NCBI GenBank assembly: GCA_047633175.1
Contig: JBLIEQ010000016.1
Location: 1-64,000, forward strand
Direction: 5' to 3'
DNA from: Motiliproteus sp047633175
GTDB lineage: Bacteria > Pseudomonadota > Gammaproteobacteria > Pseudomonadales > Balneatricaceae
DNA length: 64,000 bases
Each line of letters starts with the position of its first letter. Position 1 is the first letter of the stretch. Of this stretch, positions 41,576-50,252 are shown piece after piece. Below the pieces are notes generated by a model, which saw only the letters and a list, made by a program, of their open reading frames with translations, made no database searches and had not been told where the DNA came from. A program made the translations under genes and the position numbers.

Positions 41576-42022
41576 CTAATCAAGATAGGTCTCGGGCAGA
41601 CTGCGATCCACAGGTGTAGACAGGATCATCATGGTATTGGTATCGCTAAAATCGCAAAAAGATTCGAGAATCAGATCCAGCTGCGACATCGATTTCACCG
41701 CCAGCTTAACCAGGAAGGCCTGCTCCCCGGTGACATTATGGCACTCGATCACTGAGTCACATGCGAGCACCAGCGCCTTAAAGTCACGCTCCTTCGCTCT
41801 AAAAACCTTGCACTGCACCAGAGCCACGATAGGGTAGCCGAGCTTATCCAGGTCCACCTTCAAAACAAAGCCGTGAATGACCCCGGCATTCTCCAGCTTA
41901 CGCACCCGCTCCGCTACCGCCGGGGCTGACAGATGCACGAACTTACCCAGCTCGGCGTAGGAGATTCGGGCATTGCGTTGCAAGGCGGCAATAATTTTGC
42001 GGCTAATCGTATCGATCACCAT
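41576..42022 (-). CDS. Lrp/AsnC-family transcriptional regulator
   Basis: 148 residues. N-terminal AsnC-type helix-turn-helix: IAALQRNARISYAELGKFVH, LSAPAVAERVRKLENAGVI (about 10-52). C-terminal RAM/AsnC ligand domain with HGFVLKVDLDKLGYPIVALV and the GxxDxxxx-like NVTGEQAFLVKLAVKSM. Regulators of this family bind amino acids and control amino-acid genes. It is close to and convergent with an EamA exporter gene and 30 bp downstream of a small unknown gene on the same strand. Confidence 0.92.
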   Translation of the reverse strand: MVIDTISRKIIAALQRNARISYAELGKFVHLSAPAVAERVRKLENAGVIHGFVLKVDLDKLGYPIVALVQCKVFRAKERDFKALVLACDSVIECHNVTGEQAFLVKLAVKSMSQLDLILESFCDFSDTNTMMILSTPVDRSLPETYLD

Positions 42023-42052
42023 GGCTGACTGAACTCTGTTGAAAATAACTGA

Positions 42053-42421
42053 TCAGAGTCGATCTTCATTGCAGGCAGCCCAGTCCTCAACCACTACAGA
42101 AGAGGGCGATTCCTGCAACCACAGCAATACCTCCTCGCTGGTGCGAAACGCCGGTGACCCGACCCAGATCGACGACATCAGATTAGCGAGCTCTAACAGC
42201 AGCATTCGATAATGGTTCGAAAAAAGACGATTGCTCAATCGAGAAGCGAACCACCGCAATACCATCTTGCGCTCTTTATCCTGATTATGATTGGCATGCT
42301 CTTTTAACTGATCAAGCAGCTTCTCCAGACGACGACGGTCATCAGGTGACACATCCGCGCTCATCGTCACGAGCTGTAACTCAAGCCAGACATCAGATAA
42401 CGGCTTCAACTCCTTATCCAT
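42053..42421 (-). CDS. Hypothetical helical protein
   Basis: 122 residues, no signal peptide, no membrane helix, no motif I know. The composition is helical and Leu-rich (RRRLEKLLDQLKEHANHNQD, LLLELANLMSS). It lies 30 bp upstream of the Lrp gene and may be co-transcribed with it. Function unknown. Confidence 0.6.
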   Translation of the reverse strand: MDKELKPLSDVWLELQLVTMSADVSPDDRRRLEKLLDQLKEHANHNQDKERKMVLRWFASRLSNRLFSNHYRMLLLELANLMSSIWVGSPAFRTSEEVLLWLQESPSSVVVEDWAACNEDRL

Positions 42422-42723
42422 TACTCAACTCCACACGCATCACGAAAATCAGCCGTAAAAAACTGCTGACCACCCTGGTCAATCGTTATCACAGCAATAA
42501 AACATCTGCGGGCAAGTCCCTGTGCCTCAGGAAGCCCCGAAGGGCCGGGGTCATATCCATACAACCCATATTTATATTATTAGGCGCGGACTACGAAGCT
42601 GTCAACGACCTTTGCGCCGTAGCTATGCCTGCCAACAATCAAAAAAAGATGCCTGGCCCGGGGCCATAGCCAACAAGCAAGAGCCCACAGGAAAAAACGC
42701 ACAGAGCCTGAGGATAAACGCAG
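42422..42723. other. 302-bp spacer, nothing distinct
   Basis: No convincing gene on either strand and no strong repeat or hairpin seen between the hypothetical gene and the sixA stop. Confidence 0.5.
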
Positions 42724-43176
42724 TTAGGGGGACTCGATCCAACTCAGATCAGCGCAACCGGCCGCAGCCACCGGCATCGTTGTACAGACCAGGGTGCTGG
42801 TATCGAACGTATAAACCGGCCCTTCACCGAGCAATCGGCCAAGCAGATAGGAAAGCAGAGGATTGTGAGCAACCAGCAGAATTTTACCCTGTTGCGGCTG
42901 CAGCCATTCGATCAACTGAGTCACCGACGCCTCAGGCTGCAGTCCATCGAAACGCAGGGGGGCAGGAAGTTCGATAATCTCGGCCACCAGCCCGAGTGTT
43001 TGCTGAGCACGGCGTAAAGGCGACACATAGACCGCCGTTAATCCCGACAGAGCCTCGATACGCCGCTTTAAGACGGCACGGGTTTGCTCAATACCTCGCA
43101 CCGAGAGGCTGCGCTTAGCATCGGGGAGACTGAGCATAGCCTCCCCATGACGCAGCAGCAATAGTTCCAGCGCCAT
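42724..43176 (-). CDS. sixA: Phosphohistidine phosphatase SixA
   Basis: 150 residues, histidine phosphatase (phosphoglycerate mutase-like) fold. The catalytic motif LLLLRHGEA is at the N-terminus (RHG, residue about 9). Second-site residues SPLRRAQQT (about 53) and the late ILLVAHNPLLSYLL (about 100-113) complete the active site. SixA removes phosphate from histidine in phosphorelay and PTS proteins. It starts 5 bp after the gpsA stop and is third in the rhlB-gpsA-sixA unit. Confidence 0.9.
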   Translation of the reverse strand: MALELLLLRHGEAMLSLPDAKRSLSVRGIEQTRAVLKRRIEALSGLTAVYVSPLRRAQQTLGLVAEIIELPAPLRFDGLQPEASVTQLIEWLQPQQGKILLVAHNPLLSYLLGRLLGEGPVYTFDTSTLVCTTMPVAAAGCADLSWIESP

Positions 43177-43181
43177 CGCAG

Positions 43182-44270
43182 TTACGCCTTAACCGACTTG
43201 TCGAGCAACTCAAACTCAACATCATCACCCTGGGCCGCCATCATCATCCCGCCGATCACAGAGGCCACATTCTTGCCTTCAAATACGACACCGTACAGCC
43301 CCTGCACCAGGGGCATATAGATACCCAGCTGATCCGTTTTTTCCTTAACGTACTTCAGGGTATTGACGCCTTCGGCAACTTCGCCCAACTCAGCCACGAT
43401 CATATCCAGATCCTGCCCCTTACCCAGCGCAAATCCCACACGGTAGTTACGGCTCAGTGGCGACATGCAGGTCGCGATCAGATCACCCACCCCAGCCAGC
43501 CCGAGAAAGGTTAACGGATCGGCACCCATCTGCACCGCAAAGCGGCTCATCTCGGCCAGGGATCGCGTCATAAGCATGCTGCGGGTATTTTCGCCCATGC
43601 CCAGCGCCGCACTCATTCCGGCTGCGATCGCATAAATATTTTTCAGCGCCCCGCCCAGCTCAACGCCGTACATATCGGTACCTGCATAGACCCGAAAAAA
43701 ATCGCAGTGCAGGGTCGCTTGAATAACATCGCGCAACGCCGTGTGATCACTAGCGATAACCGTCGCCGTCAACTGACGGTCGGCGATCTCTTTGGCCAGA
43801 TTAGGTCCGCTCAGCACTCCCACCCTACACTGAGGAGCCTCTTCCGTTAGGATCTGGCTCATCCTCGCAAAGGTTTCCGGCTCTATCCCCTTGGTGGTAC
43901 TGACCAGCATCTGCCCGGGCTGCAGCCTTGCGGCAACCTGGCGGACGACCTTGCGGAAGCTTTTACTGGGAATCGCAACGAACACCACCTGACTGCGAGC
44001 GATGGCAGCGAAATCATTGACCGGATACAGTTTTTCATCGAGAACAAAGCCCGGAAGGTAGCGGCAGTTCTCACGTAGAGCGGTCATCTCCCGGGCCTGT
44101 TCGGCATTACGCATCCACTGGTAGACCTGGTAACCATTCATGGCGGCGATATTGGCTACGGCAGTGCCAAAACTACCACCGCCAAGAACGCTGATAGTGT
44201 TGGGATCAATGGCCGGGGCGATCGCCGTGGTGATCTTAGCCTCTAGCGGCTCTAAATTTGTCTTCATCAC
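43182..44270 (-). CDS. gpsA: NAD(P)-dependent glycerol-3-phosphate dehydrogenase GpsA
   Basis: Makes sn-glycerol-3-phosphate from dihydroxyacetone phosphate for phospholipid synthesis. 362 residues, about 25 more than the usual 330-340 because of an N-terminal extension before the dinucleotide-binding ISVLGGGSFGTAVANIAA. Catalytic lysine segment GVELGGALKNIYAIAAGM and the substrate motif around TRSLAEMSRFA are present. ATG 44270 overlaps the stop of the rhlB-like gene as ATGA, so the extension is real if the start is coupled. The extension may carry a targeting or regulatory role; unknown. Confidence 0.95.
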   Translation of the reverse strand: MMKTNLEPLEAKITTAIAPAIDPNTISVLGGGSFGTAVANIAAMNGYQVYQWMRNAEQAREMTALRENCRYLPGFVLDEKLYPVNDFAAIARSQVVFVAIPSKSFRKVVRQVAARLQPGQMLVSTTKGIEPETFARMSQILTEEAPQCRVGVLSGPNLAKEIADRQLTATVIASDHTALRDVIQATLHCDFFRVYAGTDMYGVELGGALKNIYAIAAGMSAALGMGENTRSMLMTRSLAEMSRFAVQMGADPLTFLGLAGVGDLIATCMSPLSRNYRVGFALGKGQDLDMIVAELGEVAEGVNTLKYVKEKTDQLGIYMPLVQGLYGVVFEGKNVASVIGGMMMAAQGDDVEFELLDKSVKA

Positions 44271-45688
44271 TGGGGGCGCTGCAGCAGCTTTTCTTCGGGC
44301 TGAATACAGCCTAGCCGGCGCCCTATCAACTCCTCAATATCGGGAATCATAAAAGCATCAGATTCGCAGGCGAAACTGAACGAAATCCCCGCGGCACCGG
44401 CACGGCCCGTACGGCCTATACGATGCACATAATCTTCAGGATCATCGGGAAGATTATAATTAATCACATGGCTGACGGCATCGACATGAATCCCGCGGCC
44501 CGCGACATCGGTCGCTACCAGCACCTTAATTTCACCGCTGCGAAAGGCTTCCAGAGTCTTAACCCGCTGCGCCTGACTGACCTCACCCGAGAGCAGCGCG
44601 GCCTTTACACCTACCCGCGTCAGACGCTCGGTCAAACGCCGAGTCTGATCACGGCGATTAGCGAACACCATCACCCTCTCCAGCGCGTCTTGGCACACCA
44701 GATTGTAAAGCAGGTTGAATTTATGCTCTTCGCTAACCACATAGACGATCTGTTCAACATTGGCAGCGGTTACCTGCTCAGATTCGATCTCAACCTTGAC
44801 GGCGTCCCGGGTCCAGAGCGAAGCCAGATGCATGATCTGATCGGAGAAGGTGGCGCTGAATAGCAGCGTCTGACGCTCCTTTTTATGCGGGGTACTGCGA
44901 ATAATGGCCCGTACATCGGGAATAAAACCCATGCTCAGCATGCGATCCGCCTCATCCAGTACCAGAACCTCGACGGCGCTCAGATCAACCACGCCCTTCT
45001 GGTTGAAATCGAGCAGGCGCCCGGGAGTCGCGACCAGGATATCCACCTCGGTCTGACGCAGCTGAGTCTGCTGCTTTTCGTAATCCATGCCTCCCACCAG
45101 GGTCAGCACCGAAAGTCCGCAGTGCTTGACCAGTCCCTGGGCATCCTTGGCAATCTGCATCACCAGCTCACGGGTAGGTGCTACGATCAACGCCCGTGGC
45201 CGCCCCTTAGGGCGCGATCCCGGGATCGGGTAATCGATACAATCGCTGATAATACTGATCAGAAAGGCTGCGGTTTTACCCGTACCTGTTTGAGCTTTGC
45301 CGATCAAATCCTGACCCTCGAGGGTATAGACCAGCGTCTGCGACTGGATCGGAGTGCAGTATTTAAAGCCAAGATCCGCAATGGAGTGCATCAGGGTATC
45401 GGGCAGATCCAGATCATGAAAACGCACCTCGCCTTCTTTAACTTCCGCCTTAAACTGATCAGGAGTCCAGGGCGCAGCGACAGGCACTTGCTCTTGCTCT
45501 ACAGCCTCAAACTCTACCTCAGCCTTAGGCGGCTTCGGCACAAGCTTAGGGTTAGCGGGTTTTCCCGCAGAGGGCGCTTTTTCAAACGGCTGCGGCGACC
45601 TTTTAGGAGGCTGCGGCGCTGGGCGGGACGCTGCCTGTACAGCCACAACATCCTCGAGAGATTTAGATTTTGATAACCACTTAAACAC
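44267..45688 (-). CDS. rhlB: DEAD-box RNA helicase, RhlB-type
   Basis: 473 residues. A disordered Pro/Lys/Glu-rich N-terminus (about 1-80) precedes the helicase core. Q motif GFKYCTPIQSQTL, motif I AQTGTGKT, DEAD box VLVLDEADRML, SAT (LFSATFSD) and motif VI HRIGRTGRAG are all present. The core and the N-terminal linker match RhlB as found in Pseudomonas, which joins the RNA degradosome. It has no C-terminal basic tail. First gene of rhlB-gpsA-sixA, with about 110 bp to dinG upstream. Confidence 0.9.
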   Translation of the reverse strand: MFKWLSKSKSLEDVVAVQAASRPAPQPPKRSPQPFEKAPSAGKPANPKLVPKPPKAEVEFEAVEQEQVPVAAPWTPDQFKAEVKEGEVRFHDLDLPDTLMHSIADLGFKYCTPIQSQTLVYTLEGQDLIGKAQTGTGKTAAFLISIISDCIDYPIPGSRPKGRPRALIVAPTRELVMQIAKDAQGLVKHCGLSVLTLVGGMDYEKQQTQLRQTEVDILVATPGRLLDFNQKGVVDLSAVEVLVLDEADRMLSMGFIPDVRAIIRSTPHKKERQTLLFSATFSDQIMHLASLWTRDAVKVEIESEQVTAANVEQIVYVVSEEHKFNLLYNLVCQDALERVMVFANRRDQTRRLTERLTRVGVKAALLSGEVSQAQRVKTLEAFRSGEIKVLVATDVAGRGIHVDAVSHVINYNLPDDPEDYVHRIGRTGRAGAAGISFSFACESDAFMIPDIEELIGRRLGCIQPEEKLLQRPQ

Positions 45689-45801
45689 TGCGATACCTCG
45701 GCGTCCAGCTTGACTGGACCTAATGAGCTTCGACTAGAAGCCTGATAAATACTTGATATTTTACTGCATTCGCAGCGCCGTTCCCATCGATAATTTACGT
45801 A

Positions 45802-47919
45802 TCAAATCCCCGTTGAGCGACTAAAAGGCGGCAGCGCTGCCAGCAGTGCACGGCCGTAACGCTTGGTCGTCAGGCGATTGTCGAGAATTGTGACCAGCCC
45901 GGTATCAGATTCTGAACGTAGCAGTCGTCCGCAGGCCTGAATCAACCGCACCGAGGCATCAGGAACCGCCACCTCCATAAACGGATCCCGGCCCTGGGCA
46001 CGCACCCACTCATCCAACGCCATCTCAACCGGTCGCCCCGGTACCGAAAACGGAATCTTGGCGATGACCACATGCTTGAGATAGTCACCGGGCAGATCGA
46101 CCCCTTCGGCAAAAGAGTTAAGACCAAACAGCACCGAGCCCAGACCTTCATCGACCCGGCTCCGGTGCTGTTTAAGCATCTCTTGCTTGGAGCAATCCCC
46201 CTGGGCCAGAATACGCTCGGCCAGCTGAGGTGCGACCAGCTCACGCACTTTAAACATCTGCCGCCAGGAGGTGAACAGCACCAGGGCGGCCTGATCGGCG
46301 ATCAAACAACGACCGAGCTCTTCCGCAATGGCCAGATCGTGAGCATCGACCTCGTTAGGCGCGGCCTTAATCTGCGGCAACCGCAACTGCGCCGCCTGTG
46401 CATAATGGAAAGGACTGGGAACAACGGCAAAACGCGAATCGTCCGGTATGCCGCTGCGCATCTTTAACTGCTCAAACTGCCCCAGGGCGGTCAGGGTAGC
46501 GGAGGTGACTACTGCGCCGCCACAGCGCTGCCACAGGCTTTTGGCCAGGGTTTCGGCTGCCAGTATCGGACTGCAGCACAGCTCAAGCTCCTCCCCCTCC
46601 GGGCTCTGGTGATAACTGAGCCAGCGTGCCTGGGGGGCGGCACCCGATTTGTCGGGCGTAATCATACTACGCCAGAGGGCCTGGGCAGCCTCTGCCCTTG
46701 CCAACAGGCGCCCCGCAGTCGGATACCAGCGCTCGGCAGACTCTCTGTCAATCCCGGCGACAGGCTCAGAGATGGCCTCTTTAAGCCTCTCTGTCAGCGT
46801 ATCAAGCTGCAGCTGCAGCTCTCTGGAGCGTGGCTCTAGCTGCCCGGCAAGCTCCAGGATGCCGGCAGGCACCAGACCTCCGGGAAAGCGGACGTAGCGC
46901 ACATCGTCCCGCCGGTTATCCTCGGGGATCTGCGCCACCATCGCCTGTAACGGCAGATCAAGCCGCTGCAGTAGCTCCAGGACATCCGTCACCAACACCT
47001 CCAGTGGCTTGACCATCCGCGTCAACATGTCCGGCTCGCGCAACTCCTTGCTCATCCGCTTAAGCGTGGTCGGCAACTGCTTGAGCCAACCCTTCCAGCT
47101 ATTGAGACGCAGTTGATGATTAAAATGGCTCAACGCCTTATCGGGCAGATGATGGCCCTCATCGAACACATACAGGGTCTCTTCAGGCTCCGGCAAGATG
47201 GCGCCACCGCCGAGTGACAGATCGGCCATCACCAGGTCATGATTGGCCACGATGCAGTCGGCCTGATCCAGTGTCTGCCGGGCCTTGTAAAAACTACAGG
47301 CGCTAAAGTTTGAACAGCGGCGATTGGTGCATTGCCGATGATCGGTGGTCACCCCGCTCCACTCATCAGCCGCCACCTCCTGTGGCCAGCTATCCCTGTC
47401 ACCGTCCCAGGTGCCCTTGACGTAAGCATCGGCAAACGACTGATACAGTTCGAGCGTCTTGGGCTCGAGACGCAGGGCAAGCTCATCCTCAAACAGACCT
47501 ATACCTGGGTTTTGAGTATCCGCCTGCAGCGACTGATCAAGTTTGGACAGACACATATAACGACCACGCCCCTTAGCCAGCACGAAATCAAACGACAGGT
47601 CGCTGTGCTTGAGCAGCTCAGGCAGGTCCTTTAATACGATCTGCTCCTGCAGCGCCACCGTCGCGGTCGACAGCACCAGCTTCTTTCCCAGATGCTTGGC
47701 CAAAGGCAACATAGCAAGCAGATACGCGACCGTCTTACCCGTACCTGTACCGGCCTCAACCACACAAACGGGAGGTGACTGATCGGTCTCCATCAAGCCT
47801 TTAATGATCTCGGCGATCATCAGCTTCTGACCATAACGTGGCTTGAGCTGGCGACTCTCGAGATAACCAGAGTACGCCTGTTGGATCTGTTGCTTTAAAT
47901 CGCTGGGTATTTTACTCAA
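45802..47919 (-). CDS. dinG: ATP-dependent DNA helicase DinG
   Basis: XPD-like 5'-3' helicase of 705 residues; E. coli DinG has 716. Walker A EAGTGTGKTVAYLLAML near residue 55. The four-cysteine iron-sulfur site is spread over CLSKLDQ and C-TNRRCSNFSACSFYK (about 123 and 194-207). The DEAH-type box is VFDEGHHLPDKAL, and helicase motif VI lies in RLIQACGRLLRSESDTG near the end. DinG unwinds R-loops and D-loops and is SOS-controlled in E. coli; a weak LexA-box-like sequence lies 23 bp upstream. Confidence 0.93.
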   Translation of the reverse strand: MSKIPSDLKQQIQQAYSGYLESRQLKPRYGQKLMIAEIIKGLMETDQSPPVCVVEAGTGTGKTVAYLLAMLPLAKHLGKKLVLSTATVALQEQIVLKDLPELLKHSDLSFDFVLAKGRGRYMCLSKLDQSLQADTQNPGIGLFEDELALRLEPKTLELYQSFADAYVKGTWDGDRDSWPQEVAADEWSGVTTDHRQCTNRRCSNFSACSFYKARQTLDQADCIVANHDLVMADLSLGGGAILPEPEETLYVFDEGHHLPDKALSHFNHQLRLNSWKGWLKQLPTTLKRMSKELREPDMLTRMVKPLEVLVTDVLELLQRLDLPLQAMVAQIPEDNRRDDVRYVRFPGGLVPAGILELAGQLEPRSRELQLQLDTLTERLKEAISEPVAGIDRESAERWYPTAGRLLARAEAAQALWRSMITPDKSGAAPQARWLSYHQSPEGEELELCCSPILAAETLAKSLWQRCGGAVVTSATLTALGQFEQLKMRSGIPDDSRFAVVPSPFHYAQAAQLRLPQIKAAPNEVDAHDLAIAEELGRCLIADQAALVLFTSWRQMFKVRELVAPQLAERILAQGDCSKQEMLKQHRSRVDEGLGSVLFGLNSFAEGVDLPGDYLKHVVIAKIPFSVPGRPVEMALDEWVRAQGRDPFMEVAVPDASVRLIQACGRLLRSESDTGLVTILDNRLTTKRYGRALLAALPPFSRSTGI

Positions 47920-47941
47920 AAGAGAGGACTCGAAGGGTTAT

Positions 47942-47957
47942 CTGGATATAAATATAG
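47942..47957. promoter_or_regulatory. Weak LexA-box-like site upstream of dinG
   Basis: CTG-GATATAAATA-TAG has the LexA spacing but TAG where CAG is expected; the AT-rich centre fits. About 23 bp upstream of the dinG start codon, in the spacer shared with lexA. Confidence 0.35.
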
Positions 47958-48156
47958 GTACAGCTGATCATCATAAAAAGGCCTGTCGTATAAAAATATA
48001 AACCGGGGCCGCAGCCTGTCGGAACTGACCGTTAGTGATTCTATTTAAATAAAAATAGAGCTGCAAATGGCCCCCTCTCTACTTTGAAGCTCCCGGCCTT
48101 AAGAAAGGGGCTTTTCCGCAGCAGATCAGCATTAAGTTCGACAGACTGCTAGACAA

Positions 48157-48172
48157 CTGTATATAAACACAT
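48157..48172. promoter_or_regulatory. LexA box 1 of lexA-sulA (imperfect)
   Basis: CTG-TATATAAACA-CAT: ten-base AT-rich centre and first half-site intact; the last base differs from CAG. It is 35 bp upstream of the lexA start and 19 bp (start to start) from the second box, so two LexA dimers would lie on nearly the same face. Confidence 0.7.
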
Positions 48173-48175
48173 GTA

Positions 48176-48191
48176 CTGTACATAAAAACAG
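48176..48191. promoter_or_regulatory. LexA box 2 of lexA-sulA (perfect half-sites)
   Basis: CTG-TACATAAAAA-CAG exactly fits the CTG-N10-CAG pattern of the gammaproteobacterial SOS box. It ends 16 bp before the lexA ATG, so it should control lexA autoregulation and sulA with it. Confidence 0.88.
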
Positions 48192-48207
48192 GTAGCAGAG
48201 ACAAGCG

Positions 48208-48816
48208 ATGATCAAGCTGACCTTACGACAAACGGAAGTACTCAACAGTATCCGGAACTATATAGAAGCCACCGGATATCCGCCAACCCGCGCAGAGATT
48301 GCGCGTGAATTAGGATTCCGTTCGGCTAATGCCGCCGAAGAACACCTCAAGGCACTCGCTCGTAAGGGTGCTATCGAGATGATTCCCGGCACTTCACGTG
48401 GGATTCGCATTCCAGAGATGGAGACCGCCGAATCAGGGATTCCGATTATCGGTCGGGTCGCGGCCGGTTTTCCGATCCTCGCACAGGAAAATATCGACGA
48501 GCGCTGCGCACTGCCACCCGACTTTTTCTCTCCGCAGGCCGATTATTTCCTGAGAGTTCAGGGACTCAGCATGATCGATGCCGGAATATTTGACGGTGAT
48601 CTGCTGGCGGTCCATCAGACGCGAGACGCGCGTAACGGCCAGATTATCGTTGCTCGTATCGATGATGAGGTGACGGTAAAGCGGTTTCAGAAAGAGGGTT
48701 CAATCGTCCAGCTCATCGCCGAAAACAGTGATTTCGCTCCTATAGAAGTTGACCTCCGACGTCAGGAACTGACGATTGAAGGCTTAGCTGTTGGCGTCCT
48801 CAGAAAAGGTAGTTAG
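48208..48816 (+). CDS. lexA: SOS-response repressor LexA
   Basis: 202 residues, normal length. N-terminal winged helix (MIKLTLRQTEVLNSIRNYIE, ATGYPPTRAEIARELGFRS), cleavage site A-G in VAAGFPIL (about 90-91), catalytic serine in VQGLSMIDAGIF and catalytic lysine in VTVKRFQK. The serine motif reads GLSM where GMSM is usual. Two LexA boxes lie directly upstream. sulA starts 2 bp after its stop, so both are induced together on DNA damage. Confidence 0.97.
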   Translation: MIKLTLRQTEVLNSIRNYIEATGYPPTRAEIARELGFRSANAAEEHLKALARKGAIEMIPGTSRGIRIPEMETAESGIPIIGRVAAGFPILAQENIDERCALPPDFFSPQADYFLRVQGLSMIDAGIFDGDLLAVHQTRDARNGQIIVARIDDEVTVKRFQKEGSIVQLIAENSDFAPIEVDLRRQELTIEGLAVGVLRKGS

Positions 48817-48818
48817 TC

Positions 48819-49265
48819 ATGATTCCACTGCACTCTCATACCAACCTCGTACCCAACCAGATCCTGGAGGAGTTCACCTCCTTCAGGTCAAGGCGCCCAG
48901 CCAAGGGCATGGCAGGTAAAATCACTCAGATCATCATGCAGGACGAAGATGAATATAATTTTCAGCTTCTGATGCCTCTGCTGGCGCAATTAAGCCGTGA
49001 TGATCGCTGGTTTGCCTGGATCGCACCTCCACTCAAACTACCCAAGCGCTGGTTGCTCGAAGCCGGTATAGATATTAACAAGATTATGATGCTGCAGCCC
49101 AGAGGCTCGCATGACACCCTGGCATTGGCGCGCAAGGCGCTGGCAACCGGTACCTGTCATGCCGTTATCAGCTGGCCCGGCCAGATCTCTCAGGAACAGC
49201 TACAGCAACTCGAGCAAGCGGCGCAGACGGGCAGCAGCCACGCCATCGTCATCCAACCACGCTAA
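48819..49265 (+). CDS. sulA: SOS-induced cell division inhibitor SulA
   Basis: 148 residues of the SulA/RecA-like fold that binds FtsZ and blocks septum formation during DNA damage. Family pattern GKITQIIMQDEDEYNFQLL, LLAQLSRDDRWFAWIAPP and the late SWPGQISQEQLQQLEQAA are visible. Length is close to P. aeruginosa SulA. Second gene of the lexA operon, 2 bp after lexA. Confidence 0.9.
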   Translation: MIPLHSHTNLVPNQILEEFTSFRSRRPAKGMAGKITQIIMQDEDEYNFQLLMPLLAQLSRDDRWFAWIAPPLKLPKRWLLEAGIDINKIMMLQPRGSHDTLALARKALATGTCHAVISWPGQISQEQLQQLEQAAQTGSSHAIVIQPR

Positions 49266-49393
49266 TCGGCTCTGCGATTCGTCGTTGCCTGAGGCATGCA
49301 ATCCCAGACAGCGGCAGCGCTTATAGCACCTTTTTACGGGATTTCCTCTATATCAGCACCTGATCTTCACTATCTCAAAGCTGACACTTTCTA

Positions 49394-49633
49394 TCAGTGA
49401 AGGATAGGGTTAACTGAATCTTCTACTACCTGACCACCTCGGTTCTTGGCCATCAGCTGCACACCCAACGCAATCATAGCCCGTGCCAGCTCGGCCTGCT
49501 GGCCGTCAAAATCACGTAAGGCGCGCTCAGAAAACTGGATACTGATCATCGGGGCTTCCTCTGCTGCGTTACTTTTTCGCAGAACGTAACCACCCTCTAT
49601 CAACTCTACGATCTCTAATACTTCAGCTGTCAT
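49394..49633 (-). CDS. Small conserved protein next to sulA and topA
   Basis: 79 residues (TAEVLEIVELIEGGYVLRKS) with no known motif. It occupies the same place as the short hypothetical gene between sulA and the DUF6586 gene in Pseudomonas aeruginosa (PA3009-like), so synteny supports it as a real gene. Function unknown. No membrane helix. Confidence 0.65.
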   Translation of the reverse strand: MTAEVLEIVELIEGGYVLRKSNAAEEAPMISIQFSERALRDFDGQQAELARAMIALGVQLMAKNRGGQVVEDSVNPILH

Positions 49634-49702
49634 TATAACTCCGGCAGTAATCCTGTTGCTCGTTCTTTATAGCACCCAAAAGAGCACACAAAGCGGTTCT
49701 GC

Positions 49703-50227
49703 CTACCACTCTTTTAACCCTTCACGCTGGCGGTCAACCAGCTCGCGCATAAGGTTAAGCCAGCTCTCAAGCTGCGCAATAACATCCTGATCAGAGGCAT
49801 GATCAGGATTAACCTGCACCACCTGTATCTCTGATAGGCTGGCATGCTTGGAATCTGCTGCCTGATCACGCTCCTGCGCCATCCAGCAAGCCCGGTATGC
49901 CGCCAGCAGCTGTGATAACCAGGAGTCCGATCCCGCCAGCTGGCTGAGCTCATTGGCTTCAGGGGCTTCCAGCCCCTTGACCTCCATCTGTGCAACCAAC
50001 TCATCTCGAGTCGATATCTTCTCCGGCTCCAGGTAATACACCTGTGCAATTTCACGGAGATAAGCACTGTAAGCCGACACCATATGAAACAGCACCGACT
50101 CCTCGAAGGATTCTATCTGTGCATGCTTACTCCAGCCGTTCGCCTGCTCAGCCTTCTTAAGACAGTCAAGATGCAACCTGGCGAACGTCAGCTTCTGATT
50201 GGTTCTGGATATATATATATTGGACAT
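49703..50227 (-). CDS. DUF6586-family protein
   Basis: 174 residues, soluble, mainly helical (TNQKLTFARLHLDCLKKAEQ, LFHMVSAYSAYLREIAQVYY). Matches in size and position the PA3010-type DUF6586 protein that lies between sulA and topA in Pseudomonas. Role unknown. It follows topA on the minus strand (25 bp spacing), so co-transcription with topA is likely. Confidence 0.75.
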   Translation of the reverse strand: MSNIYISRTNQKLTFARLHLDCLKKAEQANGWSKHAQIESFEESVLFHMVSAYSAYLREIAQVYYLEPEKISTRDELVAQMEVKGLEAPEANELSQLAGSDSWLSQLLAAYRACWMAQERDQAADSKHASLSEIQVVQVNPDHASDQDVIAQLESWLNLMRELVDRQREGLKEW

Positions 50228-50252
50228 GACTGCTCCTGCTATCGGTCCGAAT

